In this document: positions 36,775-45,202 of the stretch, in pieces
Numbering within the stretch: the first letter of the stretch is position 1
Layout of the letters: every line of letters starts with the position of its first letter
Assembly (NCBI RefSeq): GCF_014639795.1
Contig: NZ_BMGC01000007.1
Location: 62,001-126,000, forward strand
Source of the DNA: Gordonia jinhuaensis
GTDB lineage: Bacteria > Actinomycetota > Actinomycetes > Mycobacteriales > Mycobacteriaceae
Reading direction: 5' to 3'
DNA length: 64,000 bases
Translations under genes and position numbers: made by a program
Notes under the pieces: generated by a model
What the model saw: the letters and a program-made list of their open reading frames with translations, nothing else
Databases searched by the model: none
Told to the model about the DNA's origin: nothing

Positions 36775-38421
36775 GTGAGTTCTTCAGCCGACGTCAGCAC
36801 CTCTGGCAGCACCGATCGCCGCCACATCGCCACCGAGGCTGCCCGGCGCCGCACCTTCGCCATCATCTCCCACCCCGACGCCGGTAAGTCCACGATGACC
36901 GAGGCGCTGGCACTGCACGCCCGCAAGATCTCCGAGGCGGGCGCCATCCACGGCAAGGCCGGACGCAAGTCCACCGTCTCGGACTGGATGGAGATGGAGA
37001 AGGCGCGCGGAATCTCGGTGAGCTCGACGGCTCTGCAGTTCACCTACGTCCCCGACGGCGCCGATCCCGACACGGGAGGCGCGGTGATCAACCTCGTCGA
37101 CACCCCGGGCCACGCCGACTTCTCCGAGGACACCTACCGCGTGCTGACCGCGGTCGACTGCGCGGTGATGCTCATCGACGCCGCCAAAGGTCTCGAACCG
37201 CAGACGCTGAAGCTGTTCCAGGTGTGTCGCCACCGCGGCATCCCGGTGATCACCATCATCAACAAGTGGGACCGGCCGGGTCGGACACCGCTGGAGCTGA
37301 TCGACGAGATCATCGACCGTATCGGCCTCACGCCCACTCCGCTCTACCTGCCTGTGGGTATCGCCGGTGATTTCCGGGGTCTGCTGGACCGGCGCAGCGG
37401 CGAGTACATCCATTTCACCCGGACTGCCGGCGGTGCGACCATCGCACCCGAGGAGTACGTGGATCCCGAGTCAGCCGCCGAACGCGAGGGTGATGACTGG
37501 GTGGCCGCGGTCGAGGAGAGTGCTCTGCTGTCGGAGATGGGTCAGGACCACGATCAGGAGATGTTCCTGGCCGGACAGACCTCTCCGATGATCTTCGCCT
37601 CGGCAATGCTGAATTTCGGTGTGCGACAACTGCTGGACGCACTGGTCGCGCTGGCTCCCGCGCCGAAGGGACGCGAGGGCATCGACGGCACGATGCGCGA
37701 GGTGACCGATCCGTTCTCGGCCGTGGTGTTCAAGGTCCAGGCGGGTATGGATTCCGCGCACCGGGATCGGCTCGCGTTCATGCGGATCGTGTCGGGCGAG
37801 TTCGAGCGCGGCATGGTGGTCAACCACGCCCAGACCGGAAAACCGTTCGCCACCAAATACGCTCAAACAGTGTTCGGCCGTGATCGTCAGACCGTGGACA
37901 CCGCCTACCCCGGCGACGTGGTGGGTCTGGTCAACGCGATGGCACTGGCGCCGGGCGACACCCTCTACATCGACCCCAAGGTGCAGTACCCGCCGATCCC
38001 CTCGTTCGCACCCGAGCACTTCGCGGTGCTGCGTGCCGAGAGTGCCGGCAAGTACAAGCAGTTCCGCAAGGCGATGGACCAGCTCGACTCCGAAGGCGTG
38101 GTTCAGGTGCTGCGCAACGACATCCGTGGCGACGCCTCACCGGTGCTCGCCGCGGTCGGACCGATGCAGTTCGAGGTGGTGACCGCACGGATGAAGACCG
38201 AATTCGGCGTGGACACCTCGATCCAGTCATTGCCCTACAGCCTGGCCCGACGCACCGACGCCGACAGCGCAGAAGAACTCGCACGTCAACGCGGCGTGGA
38301 GGTGTTCACCCGCACCGACGGCGCGATCCTCGCGCTGGTCAGCGATAAGTGGCGGCTGCAGTACATCGAGAAGGAAAGCCCCGACCTGACGCTCGAACCG
38401 CTGGTCGCCGCGGCCGACTGA
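36775..38421 (+). CDS. prfC: Peptide chain release factor 3
   Basis: Translational GTPase that recycles RF1/RF2. The 548-residue protein has G1 HPDAGKSTMTE, switch/G2 around RGISVSSTALQF, G3 VDTPGHADF, and G4 NKWD (INKWDRPGR), followed by RF3-type domains II and III ending DKWRLQYIEKESPDLTLEP. The GTG start at 36775 has no ribosome-binding site; TACCCT at 36763-36768 ends six bases earlier, so the mRNA is probably leaderless. RF3 is scattered in actinobacteria, not universal. Confidence 0.95.
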   Translation: MSSSADVSTSGSTDRRHIATEAARRRTFAIISHPDAGKSTMTEALALHARKISEAGAIHGKAGRKSTVSDWMEMEKARGISVSSTALQFTYVPDGADPDTGGAVINLVDTPGHADFSEDTYRVLTAVDCAVMLIDAAKGLEPQTLKLFQVCRHRGIPVITIINKWDRPGRTPLELIDEIIDRIGLTPTPLYLPVGIAGDFRGLLDRRSGEYIHFTRTAGGATIAPEEYVDPESAAEREGDDWVAAVEESALLSEMGQDHDQEMFLAGQTSPMIFASAMLNFGVRQLLDALVALAPAPKGREGIDGTMREVTDPFSAVVFKVQAGMDSAHRDRLAFMRIVSGEFERGMVVNHAQTGKPFATKYAQTVFGRDRQTVDTAYPGDVVGLVNAMALAPGDTLYIDPKVQYPPIPSFAPEHFAVLRAESAGKYKQFRKAMDQLDSEGVVQVLRNDIRGDASPVLAAVGPMQFEVVTARMKTEFGVDTSIQSLPYSLARRTDADSAEELARQRGVEVFTRTDGAILALVSDKWRLQYIEKESPDLTLEPLVAAAD

Positions 38422-38471
38422 ACCCGACACGACCCGCGAGGCCACGCACGGCCGGCGGCTACGGGCTATGC

Positions 38472-38547
38472 GTACACAGATGACACGTGTGCGAGTCACC
38501 GACCCCGTATATGCGGTCCGTAGCTCGCACAGGTGTCATCCATGTAC
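38472..38547. terminator. Long imperfect hairpin between convergent genes (family member 3)
   Basis: Main arms 38479-38495 and 38524-38540 pair at 16 of 17 positions; outer arms GTACA (38472-38476) and TGTAC (38543-38547) continue the stem after a symmetrical 2-nt bulge. The loop contains GTATATGCGG. It separates prfC from the convergent hydrolase gene. The stem carries CACGTGTGCG. Confidence 0.75.
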
Positions 38548-38575
38548 ACGTCGGCCGATAGACCGCACCGCGGGC

Positions 38576-39586
38576 TCAGTCCCCGACGATGTCATAGACG
38601 GTTGCCGCGTCCACGTCCTCGACGGTCGCGGGATCCCACTGGGGGTCGCGATCCTTGTCGACCAGCACCGCGCGCACACCTTCGGCGAAGTCGTGGCCGG
38701 TGGTGATGCGATCGGCGGCGTGCAGTTCGCGGTCGAAGCACTCGTCCAGCTGTGACGACGACCCCTTGTCGATGAGGTTCGCGGTGACCAGCAGGCTGGT
38801 CGGCGAGGCGGCCTCGAGCGCGCGCAGCGCCTCGGTTGCCCACAGATCGTCGACCGCGACAGCGCCACGAAGGCCGCCCATGATCGCGGTGACGTTGTTG
38901 TCGTCGAAGTACTGCGCCGCCTTGTCCATCATGTCGATGTCCACCGCCGCCGGCTCCACATAGTTCGCGAAGGCATCGGCCAGCCGCGCACCACCACGGA
39001 TGGCCGCCGCGACATGTGGCAGGTTGTGCGAGCGAACGTAGTGGGTCGCCAGACCCACCGCGATCATGCCCTCACCCGACACGCGTTCGCCGGTCAGACC
39101 CATCCACATGCCCACACCTTCGGGCAGTCGCGGCAGGAAGTAGCTGGCACCGATATCGGGGAAGAACCCGATGCCGGTCTCGGGCATCGCGGCGACGGCC
39201 TTCTCGGTGACCACCCGGACCTCACCGTGCACACTGATCCCGAGTCCGCCGCCCATCACCACGCCGTCTATGAGGGTCACATAGGGCTTGGGGTACTCCG
39301 CGATCAACTGGTCGAGCCGGTACTCCGACTCGAAGTAGTGGTGGACCTCCTCGGTCTCGCCCGCCAGCGCATGCTCGCGGATCGCCCGGATGTCCCCGCC
39401 GGCGCAGAAGGCGCGGTCGGAACCCGACGTGACCAGGACGGTGTCCACTCGGGCGTCGTCGCCCCAGGCGAGCAGGGTCTGATACATGTCGTCGACCATG
39501 CTCTGGTCGAGCGCATTGAGTGCTTTCGGGCGATTCAGGACGATCTCGCCGACTCCGTTGTTGGTCGAGGTGTCGATGAAGGACAT
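38576..39586 (-). CDS. Enoyl-CoA hydratase/3-hydroxyisobutyryl-CoA hydrolase family protein
   Basis: Crotonase-fold CoA-thioester enzyme, 336 residues, the size of HIBYL-CoA hydrolases of valine degradation rather than the shorter hydratases. Characteristic segments are VGEIVLNRPKALNALDQSMV, RAFCAGGDIRAI (oxyanion hole), KPYVTLIDGVVMGGGLGISVHGEVRVVTE and MPETGIGFFPDIGASYFLPRL, the last being diagnostic for the HIBCH subgroup with its catalytic Glu and Asp. It stands alone: convergent with prfC and separated from the ABC-F gene by 74 bp, upstream on the same strand. Confidence 0.88.
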   Translation of the reverse strand: MSFIDTSTNNGVGEIVLNRPKALNALDQSMVDDMYQTLLAWGDDARVDTVLVTSGSDRAFCAGGDIRAIREHALAGETEEVHHYFESEYRLDQLIAEYPKPYVTLIDGVVMGGGLGISVHGEVRVVTEKAVAAMPETGIGFFPDIGASYFLPRLPEGVGMWMGLTGERVSGEGMIAVGLATHYVRSHNLPHVAAAIRGGARLADAFANYVEPAAVDIDMMDKAAQYFDDNNVTAIMGGLRGAVAVDDLWATEALRALEAASPTSLLVTANLIDKGSSSQLDECFDRELHAADRITTGHDFAEGVRAVLVDKDRDPQWDPATVEDVDAATVYDIVGD

Positions 39587-39660
39587 ACCTGCAATCTATC
39601 GGAGCCGCCGCGCACACCGTGGCGATCGGGGCTTGCGGGTGTGCCTGCCCGGCCCGTTTC

Positions 39661-41481
39661 TCAGCCCCATTCCTCGGCGAGTTCGAGCCATGCCATCTCC
39701 GCCTCATCCTTGGCCGCGGTGACCTCACGGAGCTGGGCATCGAGCTCCTGCAGTCGCGTCACGTCTGTGGCGGCCTCGGCAAGCTGTTCATGCAGCTTCG
39801 CCTGCTGCTCGCCCAGCTTCTCCATCTGCCGCTCCAGGCGGCGCATTGTCTTCTGCGCTTCGCGCTCGGCGGCCGAATCACGCTGTGGCGTTGTCATTTT
39901 GACGTCGATGGTGCCGCTATCGGACCGAGCCGAGGCGGCTGCTCGCGACGACCCGACCCCACCGGCAGCCATCTCCGACCGACGCTGCAGATACTGCTCG
40001 ATACCGCCGGGAAGGTTGGTGAGCTTGCCGTCGCCGAACAACGCCCACGTGGAGTCGGCCAGCCGTTCGATCAGATAGCGGTCGTGGCTGATCACCACCA
40101 GGGTTCCGGCCCACGAGTCGAGCAGATCCTCGAGTTGCTGCAGCGTGTCGATGTCGAGATCGTTGGTGGGTTCGTCGAGAAGCAAGACGTTCGGCTGGGC
40201 CATCAACACCCGTGTGAGCTGCAGACGTCGGCGCTCGCCGCCGGAGAGATCACGGATGGGCGTCCGCTGGCGGGCAGGGGTGAACCCGAGCCGCTCGGCG
40301 AGCTGCGCCGCCGAGAGTTCTCTGTCGCCCACCGTGATCCGCTCCGCGACGTCCTCCACCGCGTCGAGCACCCGGATGTCGGTGGGCAGATCATCGAGTT
40401 CCTGTCGCAGCCAACCGATTTCGACAGTCTGTCCTTGGATCCGACGGCCCGGCGACACGTCTTCGTCACCGGCAAGCGTACGCAGCAGAGTCGTCTTGCC
40501 CGAGCCGTTGACCCCGACCAGACCGATCCGCTCGCCCGGCTCCAGCCGCCAGGTGAGGTCCTCGACCAGGATCCTCTCGTCGGGCGTCGTGAGGGTCGCG
40601 TCTTCGAGTTCGATGACGACCCGACCCAGTCGACGCTTGGCGAAGGCGGTCAGCGCGACGCTGTCGCGGGGCTCGGGCACATCGGCGATCAGCTTCTCGG
40701 CGGCCTCGATGCGATAGCGGGGCTTGGACGTACGGGCCGGCGGGCCACGACGCAGCCACGCCAACTCCTTGCGTGCGAGGTTGCGCCGACGCTCCTCGGC
40801 GGCGTCATCGAGTCGCGACCGCTCGGCGCGGGCGAACATCCAGTCGTTGAATCCGCCCTCGTATTCGGCCACCCCACCGCCCTGGACCTCCCACGTGCGG
40901 GTCGCGACCTGATCGAGGAACCAGCGGTCGTGCGTGACCACCACTAGTGCACTGCGCCGGGCCAGCAGGTGATCGGCGAGCCACTGCACACCCTCCACAT
41001 CGAGGTGGTTGGTCGGCTCGTCGAGCATCACCAGGTCGAGTTCCTGCACGAGCGCCGCACCCAGCGCGACTCGTCGCCGTTCGCCACCGGACAGTTCGCC
41101 GATCCGGGTCCCCAGCCCGAGCCCGGAGATCCCCAGACCGTCGAGAACCGAACGGATCTTGGCGTCCGATGCCCATTCGTGTTCGGCAACCCCGAGCGGG
41201 GTGAGCACCACCTCACCGATGGTCAGCGCCGGATCGAACTCGTCGCGCTGGGTGACCACGGCCATCCGCAGGTCGCCCACGTGCGACACGCGACCAGAAT
41301 CCGGGGGTTCGACACCGGCGAGCACCTCGAGCAGCGTGGTCTTGCCACCGCCGTTGAGCCCGACCACACCGATGCGCTGACCGGCCTGCACACCGAGGCT
41401 CACGTCGTCGAGTAGGGGTTTGACCCCGAAGCTCTTGCTGATCTTCTCCGCATTGATCAGGGAGGTGGCTGGCGTTGTCAT
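39661..41481 (-). CDS. ABC-F family ATPase with Uup-type C-terminal coiled coil
   Basis: Soluble tandem ABC ATPase, 606 residues, of the ribosome-associated ABC-F family. Domain 1 has GLNGGGKTTLLE, LSGGERRRVALG and LVMLDEPTNHLD; domain 2 has GVNGSGKTTLLR, LSGGERRRLQLT and LLLDEPTNDLD. A helical linker lies near residues 235-290, and residues about 535-606 form a charged coiled coil (AQKTMRRLERQMEKLGEQQA) like Uup. There are no membrane segments. Start ATG 41481. It may act in translation rescue or antibiotic resistance; the substrate state is not predictable. Confidence 0.92.
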   Translation of the reverse strand: MTTPATSLINAEKISKSFGVKPLLDDVSLGVQAGQRIGVVGLNGGGKTTLLEVLAGVEPPDSGRVSHVGDLRMAVVTQRDEFDPALTIGEVVLTPLGVAEHEWASDAKIRSVLDGLGISGLGLGTRIGELSGGERRRVALGAALVQELDLVMLDEPTNHLDVEGVQWLADHLLARRSALVVVTHDRWFLDQVATRTWEVQGGGVAEYEGGFNDWMFARAERSRLDDAAEERRRNLARKELAWLRRGPPARTSKPRYRIEAAEKLIADVPEPRDSVALTAFAKRRLGRVVIELEDATLTTPDERILVEDLTWRLEPGERIGLVGVNGSGKTTLLRTLAGDEDVSPGRRIQGQTVEIGWLRQELDDLPTDIRVLDAVEDVAERITVGDRELSAAQLAERLGFTPARQRTPIRDLSGGERRRLQLTRVLMAQPNVLLLDEPTNDLDIDTLQQLEDLLDSWAGTLVVISHDRYLIERLADSTWALFGDGKLTNLPGGIEQYLQRRSEMAAGGVGSSRAAASARSDSGTIDVKMTTPQRDSAAEREAQKTMRRLERQMEKLGEQQAKLHEQLAEAATDVTRLQELDAQLREVTAAKDEAEMAWLELAEEWG

Positions 41482-41604
41482 CGATTGGCCAGTTTATGTC
41501 ACCGTGCTTCCGGGTCGACCGCGGCTATCGTCAGGGAGGTGCGCCACGACCCCGACGGCCCCGACGCGAGCGGCCCCGCAGCCGGCGACCCCGCCTCGGG
41601 TAGC

Positions 41605-41797
41605 CGCCGCCGAATGGAGTCGCGCCCAGGGCGCGCACAAGGTGACGTTGCAGGTGTGGCCGCACAATCACGCCGCCATCGCGCTGGACCGCCGAGCCGG
41701 ATTCGTCGAGGAGGGCGTGCTGCGCCGGCACAATCACAACCGACAGCTGATCTCCACCGCGTCGTGTCCACGTGCACCCATGCTCATGCTCATGTAG
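41605..41797 (+). pseudogene. Truncated GNAT acetyltransferase remnant
   Basis: A plus-strand frame encodes WSRAQGAHKVTLQVWPHNHA, AIALDRRAGFVEEGVLRRHN and a following HNR, a clear match to the C-terminal half of GNAT acetyltransferases (the usual pattern is ARxxGxxKxxLxVxxxNxxAIxLYxxxGFxxEG). No N-terminal half or start site is present: upstream residues are low-complexity Pro/Thr/Ala, and further upstream lies the ABC-F promoter. The 3' end runs into the C-terminus of the convergent methyltransferase. It is a decayed fragment at the boundary between backbone and the catabolic island. Confidence 0.7.
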
Positions 41798-42390
41798 CCA
41801 TTGCCCGGGTCACGCACATAGTCGAGGTAGGGCGCGACGTCCGCGCGTGTCGTGTTGTCGGCGACGATGGTCGCCCCTGAGCGCAGGTTCGGCTCGATCA
41901 GCGCCAGCACCGGTAGGTACATCTCCTTCCAGCCGTCGAGCAACACGATCCCGATGCTTTCGGTCACCGACGCCAGGGTCTCGCGGGCGTCGCCGGGCAG
42001 GATGGTCACCACGTCGGCGACCCCGGCTTGCTCGAAATTCCGCGTGGCAGCAGTGACCTTCTTCGAACTCAACTCGGTCGTGTACAGATGCCCGATACCG
42101 TTGTCGCGCAACGCGGCTGCGATGTAGAGACCCGAGATCCCGTAGGAGGTACCGAATTCGACCACCACCTCCGGTCTCGCAGCACGGATCATCGTGTAGA
42201 GGAGGGTCCCGGTGTCCGGGCTGATCGGCATGTACCGGTCGCTCATGAGGTCGGCTCGATGCTGGGCTGTTGCGTCGGCAGGAAGCTGCACACGCGGCGG
42301 CCCGGAAGCCGAGGAGCGCTGCTCCTCCGCTCGCTCATAGAGTCCGGCAAGCGTTGCGGCAAGGGGCTCGCTGACAATGGTGGCGGTCAT
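41734..42390 (-). CDS. SAM-dependent O-methyltransferase (class I)
   Basis: 218-residue methyltransferase of the caffeoyl-CoA/catechol type (Methyltransf_3/24). The SAM-binding motif is VVEFGTSYGISGLYIAAAL and later acidic motifs are YTTELSSKKV and GIVLLDGWKEMYLPVLALIEP; ATIVADNTTRADVAPYLDYVRDP matches the catechol-OMT-like ending. The start ATG 42390 is supported by TAGCGT seven bases upstream on the minus strand (leaderless type); the frame extends eight codons further. It is divergent from the reductase gene at 42541. The methyl acceptor is unknown. Confidence 0.83.
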   Translation of the reverse strand: MTATIVSEPLAATLAGLYERAEEQRSSASGPPRVQLPADATAQHRADLMSDRYMPISPDTGTLLYTMIRAARPEVVVEFGTSYGISGLYIAAALRDNGIGHLYTTELSSKKVTAATRNFEQAGVADVVTILPGDARETLASVTESIGIVLLDGWKEMYLPVLALIEPNLRSGATIVADNTTRADVAPYLDYVRDPGNGYMSMSMGARGHDAVEISCRL

Positions 42391-42517
42391 GTTCGTGACG
42401 CTAGCCCCGGTCACTGGCGATCAGCTGTGAATCCGCTGGCGGGCACCCGCCGACCGATCGGCCTCACCGCGAACACGATGTGCAACAAGTCTTGACGGTC
42501 ATGTAACACCCTCGTCA

Positions 42518-42536
42518 TTATCCGGAACTTGGATAA
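42518..42536. promoter_or_regulatory. Inverted repeat directly before the reductase start
   Basis: TTATCC-GGAACTT-GGATAA, 6-bp perfect arms with a 7-nt spacer, ends four bases before ATG 42541. Its place between the methyltransferase and the N-demethylase operon suggests an operator. The protein that binds it is unknown. Confidence 0.45.
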
Positions 42537-42540
42537 GGTC

Positions 42541-43515
42541 ATGGGCGCACCGCCGACGAGACCGATGATCGTGACACGCATCCGTGACATCGCACCCGAT
42601 GTCCGCGAGTTCGAGCTGCGTGCGGCCGATGGCTCCGAATTGCCGTGGTATGAACCGGGTTCGCATATCGGGATCGAACACGAGGCCGGTGAACGACCAG
42701 AATTCAACGCCTACTCGCTGACCGACAGCGGCATCGCCCCACAGGCGTACCGGATCTCGGTCCTGCGGTGTGGTCACACCGACGATGCGGGGGCAACCGG
42801 CGGATCCGACTGGCTGCACGACAATCTCACCGAGGGAACCCAGGTCCGCGTACAGGGTCCGGTGTCGGCGTTCCGACCGGTCCCCAGTGCGCGCAACCAT
42901 CTGCTGATCGCGGTCGGGATCGGCATCACCCCGATCCTGTCGCATCTGCGCGCCGCACGGCACTGGGGACGACCCATCACCGTTCTCTACGGCTACTCCC
43001 CCACCCGTGCACCACACCTGGACGAATTGTGTGCCGAGGCAGGCGACAACCTCCGTCTGACCTGTGGTCGCGCTGAGATCGCCGAGGCGACCGCAGAGCT
43101 GATGTCGGCACAACCGATGGGCACCTACGCCTACGCGTGCGGTCCGGCCGGCTATCTCGAGGACTTCGAGAAGATGGCAGCCGCCCTCGGCTGGCCGGAA
43201 GACCGTGTGCGCGTGGAACATTTCGCCGGCCTCGAGCTCGACGCGGGCGATCCCTTCACCGTCACGGTGTCCTCGACGGGTGAGCGGATCGACGTGCCGT
43301 CGGGTGTCAGCCTGCTCGACGCGCTCGACTCCCACGGCGTCACGGTGCCGAACATGTGCCGTCAGGGCGTGTGCGGACAATGCCGGGTACGGATCGCGTC
43401 GGGACGGGCAGTGCACCGCGACATGCTCACCACCGACGCACAGCGCCAACAGCATTCGCATCTCTATGCCTGCGTGTCGCGCGGCGTCGAGGACACCCTG
43501 GAGGTAGCCCTGTGA
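42541..43515 (+). CDS. Flavin/2Fe-2S oxidoreductase (PDR/VanB type), probable electron donor of the N-demethylase
   Basis: 324-residue single-chain reductase. The N-terminal FNR-like barrel binds flavin (YEPGSHIGIEHE, FNAYSLTDS), the middle NAD(P) domain has LLIAVGIGITPILSHL and YACGPAGYLEDFEK, and the C-terminus is a plant-type ferredoxin with four Cys in NMCRQGVCGQCRVR and LYACVSRG. This order matches phthalate dioxygenase reductase and DmmB-type reductases. The start is ATG 42541 (AAGG nearby); TTG 42529 and ATG 42565 are alternatives. The stop overlaps the DmmA-like gene by 4 bp. It may also serve the Rieske oxygenase at 45789, which has no other reductase nearby. Confidence 0.85.
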   Translation: MGAPPTRPMIVTRIRDIAPDVREFELRAADGSELPWYEPGSHIGIEHEAGERPEFNAYSLTDSGIAPQAYRISVLRCGHTDDAGATGGSDWLHDNLTEGTQVRVQGPVSAFRPVPSARNHLLIAVGIGITPILSHLRAARHWGRPITVLYGYSPTRAPHLDELCAEAGDNLRLTCGRAEIAEATAELMSAQPMGTYAYACGPAGYLEDFEKMAAALGWPEDRVRVEHFAGLELDAGDPFTVTVSSTGERIDVPSGVSLLDALDSHGVTVPNMCRQGVCGQCRVRIASGRAVHRDMLTTDAQRQQHSHLYACVSRGVEDTLEVAL

Positions 43516-44057
43516 AGGTCGGGACGGGTAAGACCGATGTCACCGACGCCGTCGGCGCACCGGCACCGCTGTCCCTGCCTCGCTGGTCCGACCAGCTACC
43601 GACACCCGACCCGAGAGCCCTCGCTTACTTGGTGATCGGACTCGGCGAGGACGGCCCCGCACTGGCCGCCCAGTGGGCAGGACGACTCAACATGCCGTGC
43701 ACCATGCTCACCGGCGACCGGTTCAGCGACGTCGACGCGGCGGTGTCGGCGGCACTCGACCGCCTGCTCGTGGGCCACCGCGTCTGCGCAATCGGGCCCG
43801 AGGCAGACCTCCTGCTCATCGCCTCACGATTGGACGCCGCGGGACTCATCGAGGCGGAGTACGCGATGTGCGCCACCTCCACCAGCGACCTCACCGTCTA
43901 CTGCGTGCACTGTTCGGCGACGACCCGTACGGCCGCGCGTACCGGCGACATCGTGATCTGTTCTGGATGCCGCCGTCACCTCTACATCGATGCCCACGTC
44001 TCGCGACTGCGAGGCGGATATCTCGGAACCGACGCCTACGCTCAGGAGTTGCGATGA
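43512..44057 (+). CDS. dmmA: DmmA-like subunit of dimethylamine monooxygenase
   Basis: 181-residue protein matching the DmmA family of bacterial dimethylamine monooxygenase. The N-terminal part is a Rossmann-like region (AYLVIGLGEDGPALAAQW). The C-terminus carries a four-Cys ribbon: VYCVHCSATTRTAAR and IVICSGCRRHLYIDAHVS (C-x2-C plus C-x2-C), then RLRGGYLGTDA. Start GTG 43512 and stop both overlap the neighbours by 4 bp, locking it into a reductase-DmmA-heme subunit operon. The family name comes from methylotrophic bacteria; the actual amine substrate here is not proven. Confidence 0.78.
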   Translation: MKVGTGKTDVTDAVGAPAPLSLPRWSDQLPTPDPRALAYLVIGLGEDGPALAAQWAGRLNMPCTMLTGDRFSDVDAAVSAALDRLLVGHRVCAIGPEADLLLIASRLDAAGLIEAEYAMCATSTSDLTVYCVHCSATTRTAARTGDIVICSGCRRHLYIDAHVSRLRGGYLGTDAYAQELR

Positions 44058-45202
44058 CCGTCCCGTCGTACTATCCGTGGCCGTTCTCTCGTGGCGACAA
44101 CACCTTTCGCTACTCGGTGAATGTGTCCAGAGCCCGCGAGCTCGCGCACACCGCCGTCGGGAGCTGGGGCCGTTACGTGGTGGAGGTCGAGAACGATCAC
44201 GACTACATCAGCGCATGCCGTGCCCGGTCACGCATCCTCTACGAGGACCCTCGCCGACTACAGGTGCGCGATCACATGCGTCCGGCATGCTGGGACACGG
44301 TCATGTTCTATCTGCGCGAGCTGTGCGACGCCCGCCCCGACGTGATGTCGTTGCGCACCGACGGCGATCACCATGTGTGGACCAACGGTCTGCTCGAGCA
44401 GGAGGTCCGCTTCCGCTACGGCGACGACGACACCGTCCCGATGGGGCCACTCGGGTTCATCGGATCCCAGGTACCCGAGGACCTGCTGTTGCTGAGTGAG
44501 CGCGACGGCCAACTCTGGTTCGACGCCGGCATCGTGACCTTCGCAGGCAGCTGGTCGTTCGACTTCGACCTGGGCATGAGCTTCCATCAGATCCATTCGC
44601 CGATACCGCGTTTCACCGGGGAGGGGCATACCGGCGCCGCAGAGCGATTCATGATGTCGTTGACGCCCGACAACATCTACCGCCGCACGAACTGGACCTT
44701 CTCCTCGACCGGAACGCCGCGGCTGGACACGAGCCTGGAGGCGATGCCGAGCTGGGGCTGGGAGATGCCGGCGTTGATCGCCGCACAGGACTGGGGGCGC
44801 ATCCAGTTGCGCATCGAGACCGAGCATTTCATCCGACTTCCGGCCAGCGGCGGACTGGTGTTCAGCATCCGCACCACGATGCTCTCACTCGCCGACATCG
44901 CCACGGTGCCCGAATGGTCACGTCAGTTGATCGACATCGTCACCGAATTGCCCGACGACATGGCCGAGTACAAGGGAATGACCGATTACCGGGCGCCGGC
45001 GATGGCCTGGCTTGCGCAGGCCGCCGGTATCAATTCCCCTGCCGCGGAGCACTATTCGACGTGCCGGGACTGCCGCCACCCTGGACGTATGCCGGCCGCC
45101 TCCACCCCGAGCTGCGCGGCGACCATCCGGGCCAGTCGTTCGACCACATCGACTCCCTCCGCACCGAGGTCGATGATGCCGGCGGCGTACGCGAGGTCGT
45201 AG
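44054..45202 (+). CDS. Heme-dependent oxidative N-demethylase (DUF3445/HODM) subunit
   Basis: Member of the DUF3445 family, the heme-containing catalytic subunit of bacterial dimethylamine/N-demethylating monooxygenase. Typical blocks are PWPFSRGDNTFRYSVNV, CRARSRILYEDPRRLQVRD, QLWFDAGIVTFAGSWSFDFDLGMSFHQIHSPIP, RFMMSLTPDNIYRRTNWTFS and LRIETEHFIRLPASGGLVFSIRTTM. ATG 44054 overlaps the DmmA stop. Family-like sequence ends near 45060 (about 335 residues), yet the frame stays open to 45202, giving about 48 extra residues antisense to the convergent TetR gene. The natural stop may have been lost. Confidence 0.82.
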   Translation: MTVPSYYPWPFSRGDNTFRYSVNVSRARELAHTAVGSWGRYVVEVENDHDYISACRARSRILYEDPRRLQVRDHMRPACWDTVMFYLRELCDARPDVMSLRTDGDHHVWTNGLLEQEVRFRYGDDDTVPMGPLGFIGSQVPEDLLLLSERDGQLWFDAGIVTFAGSWSFDFDLGMSFHQIHSPIPRFTGEGHTGAAERFMMSLTPDNIYRRTNWTFSSTGTPRLDTSLEAMPSWGWEMPALIAAQDWGRIQLRIETEHFIRLPASGGLVFSIRTTMLSLADIATVPEWSRQLIDIVTELPDDMAEYKGMTDYRAPAMAWLAQAAGINSPAAEHYSTCRDCRHPGRMPAASTPSCAATIRASRSTTSTPSAPRSMMPAAYARS

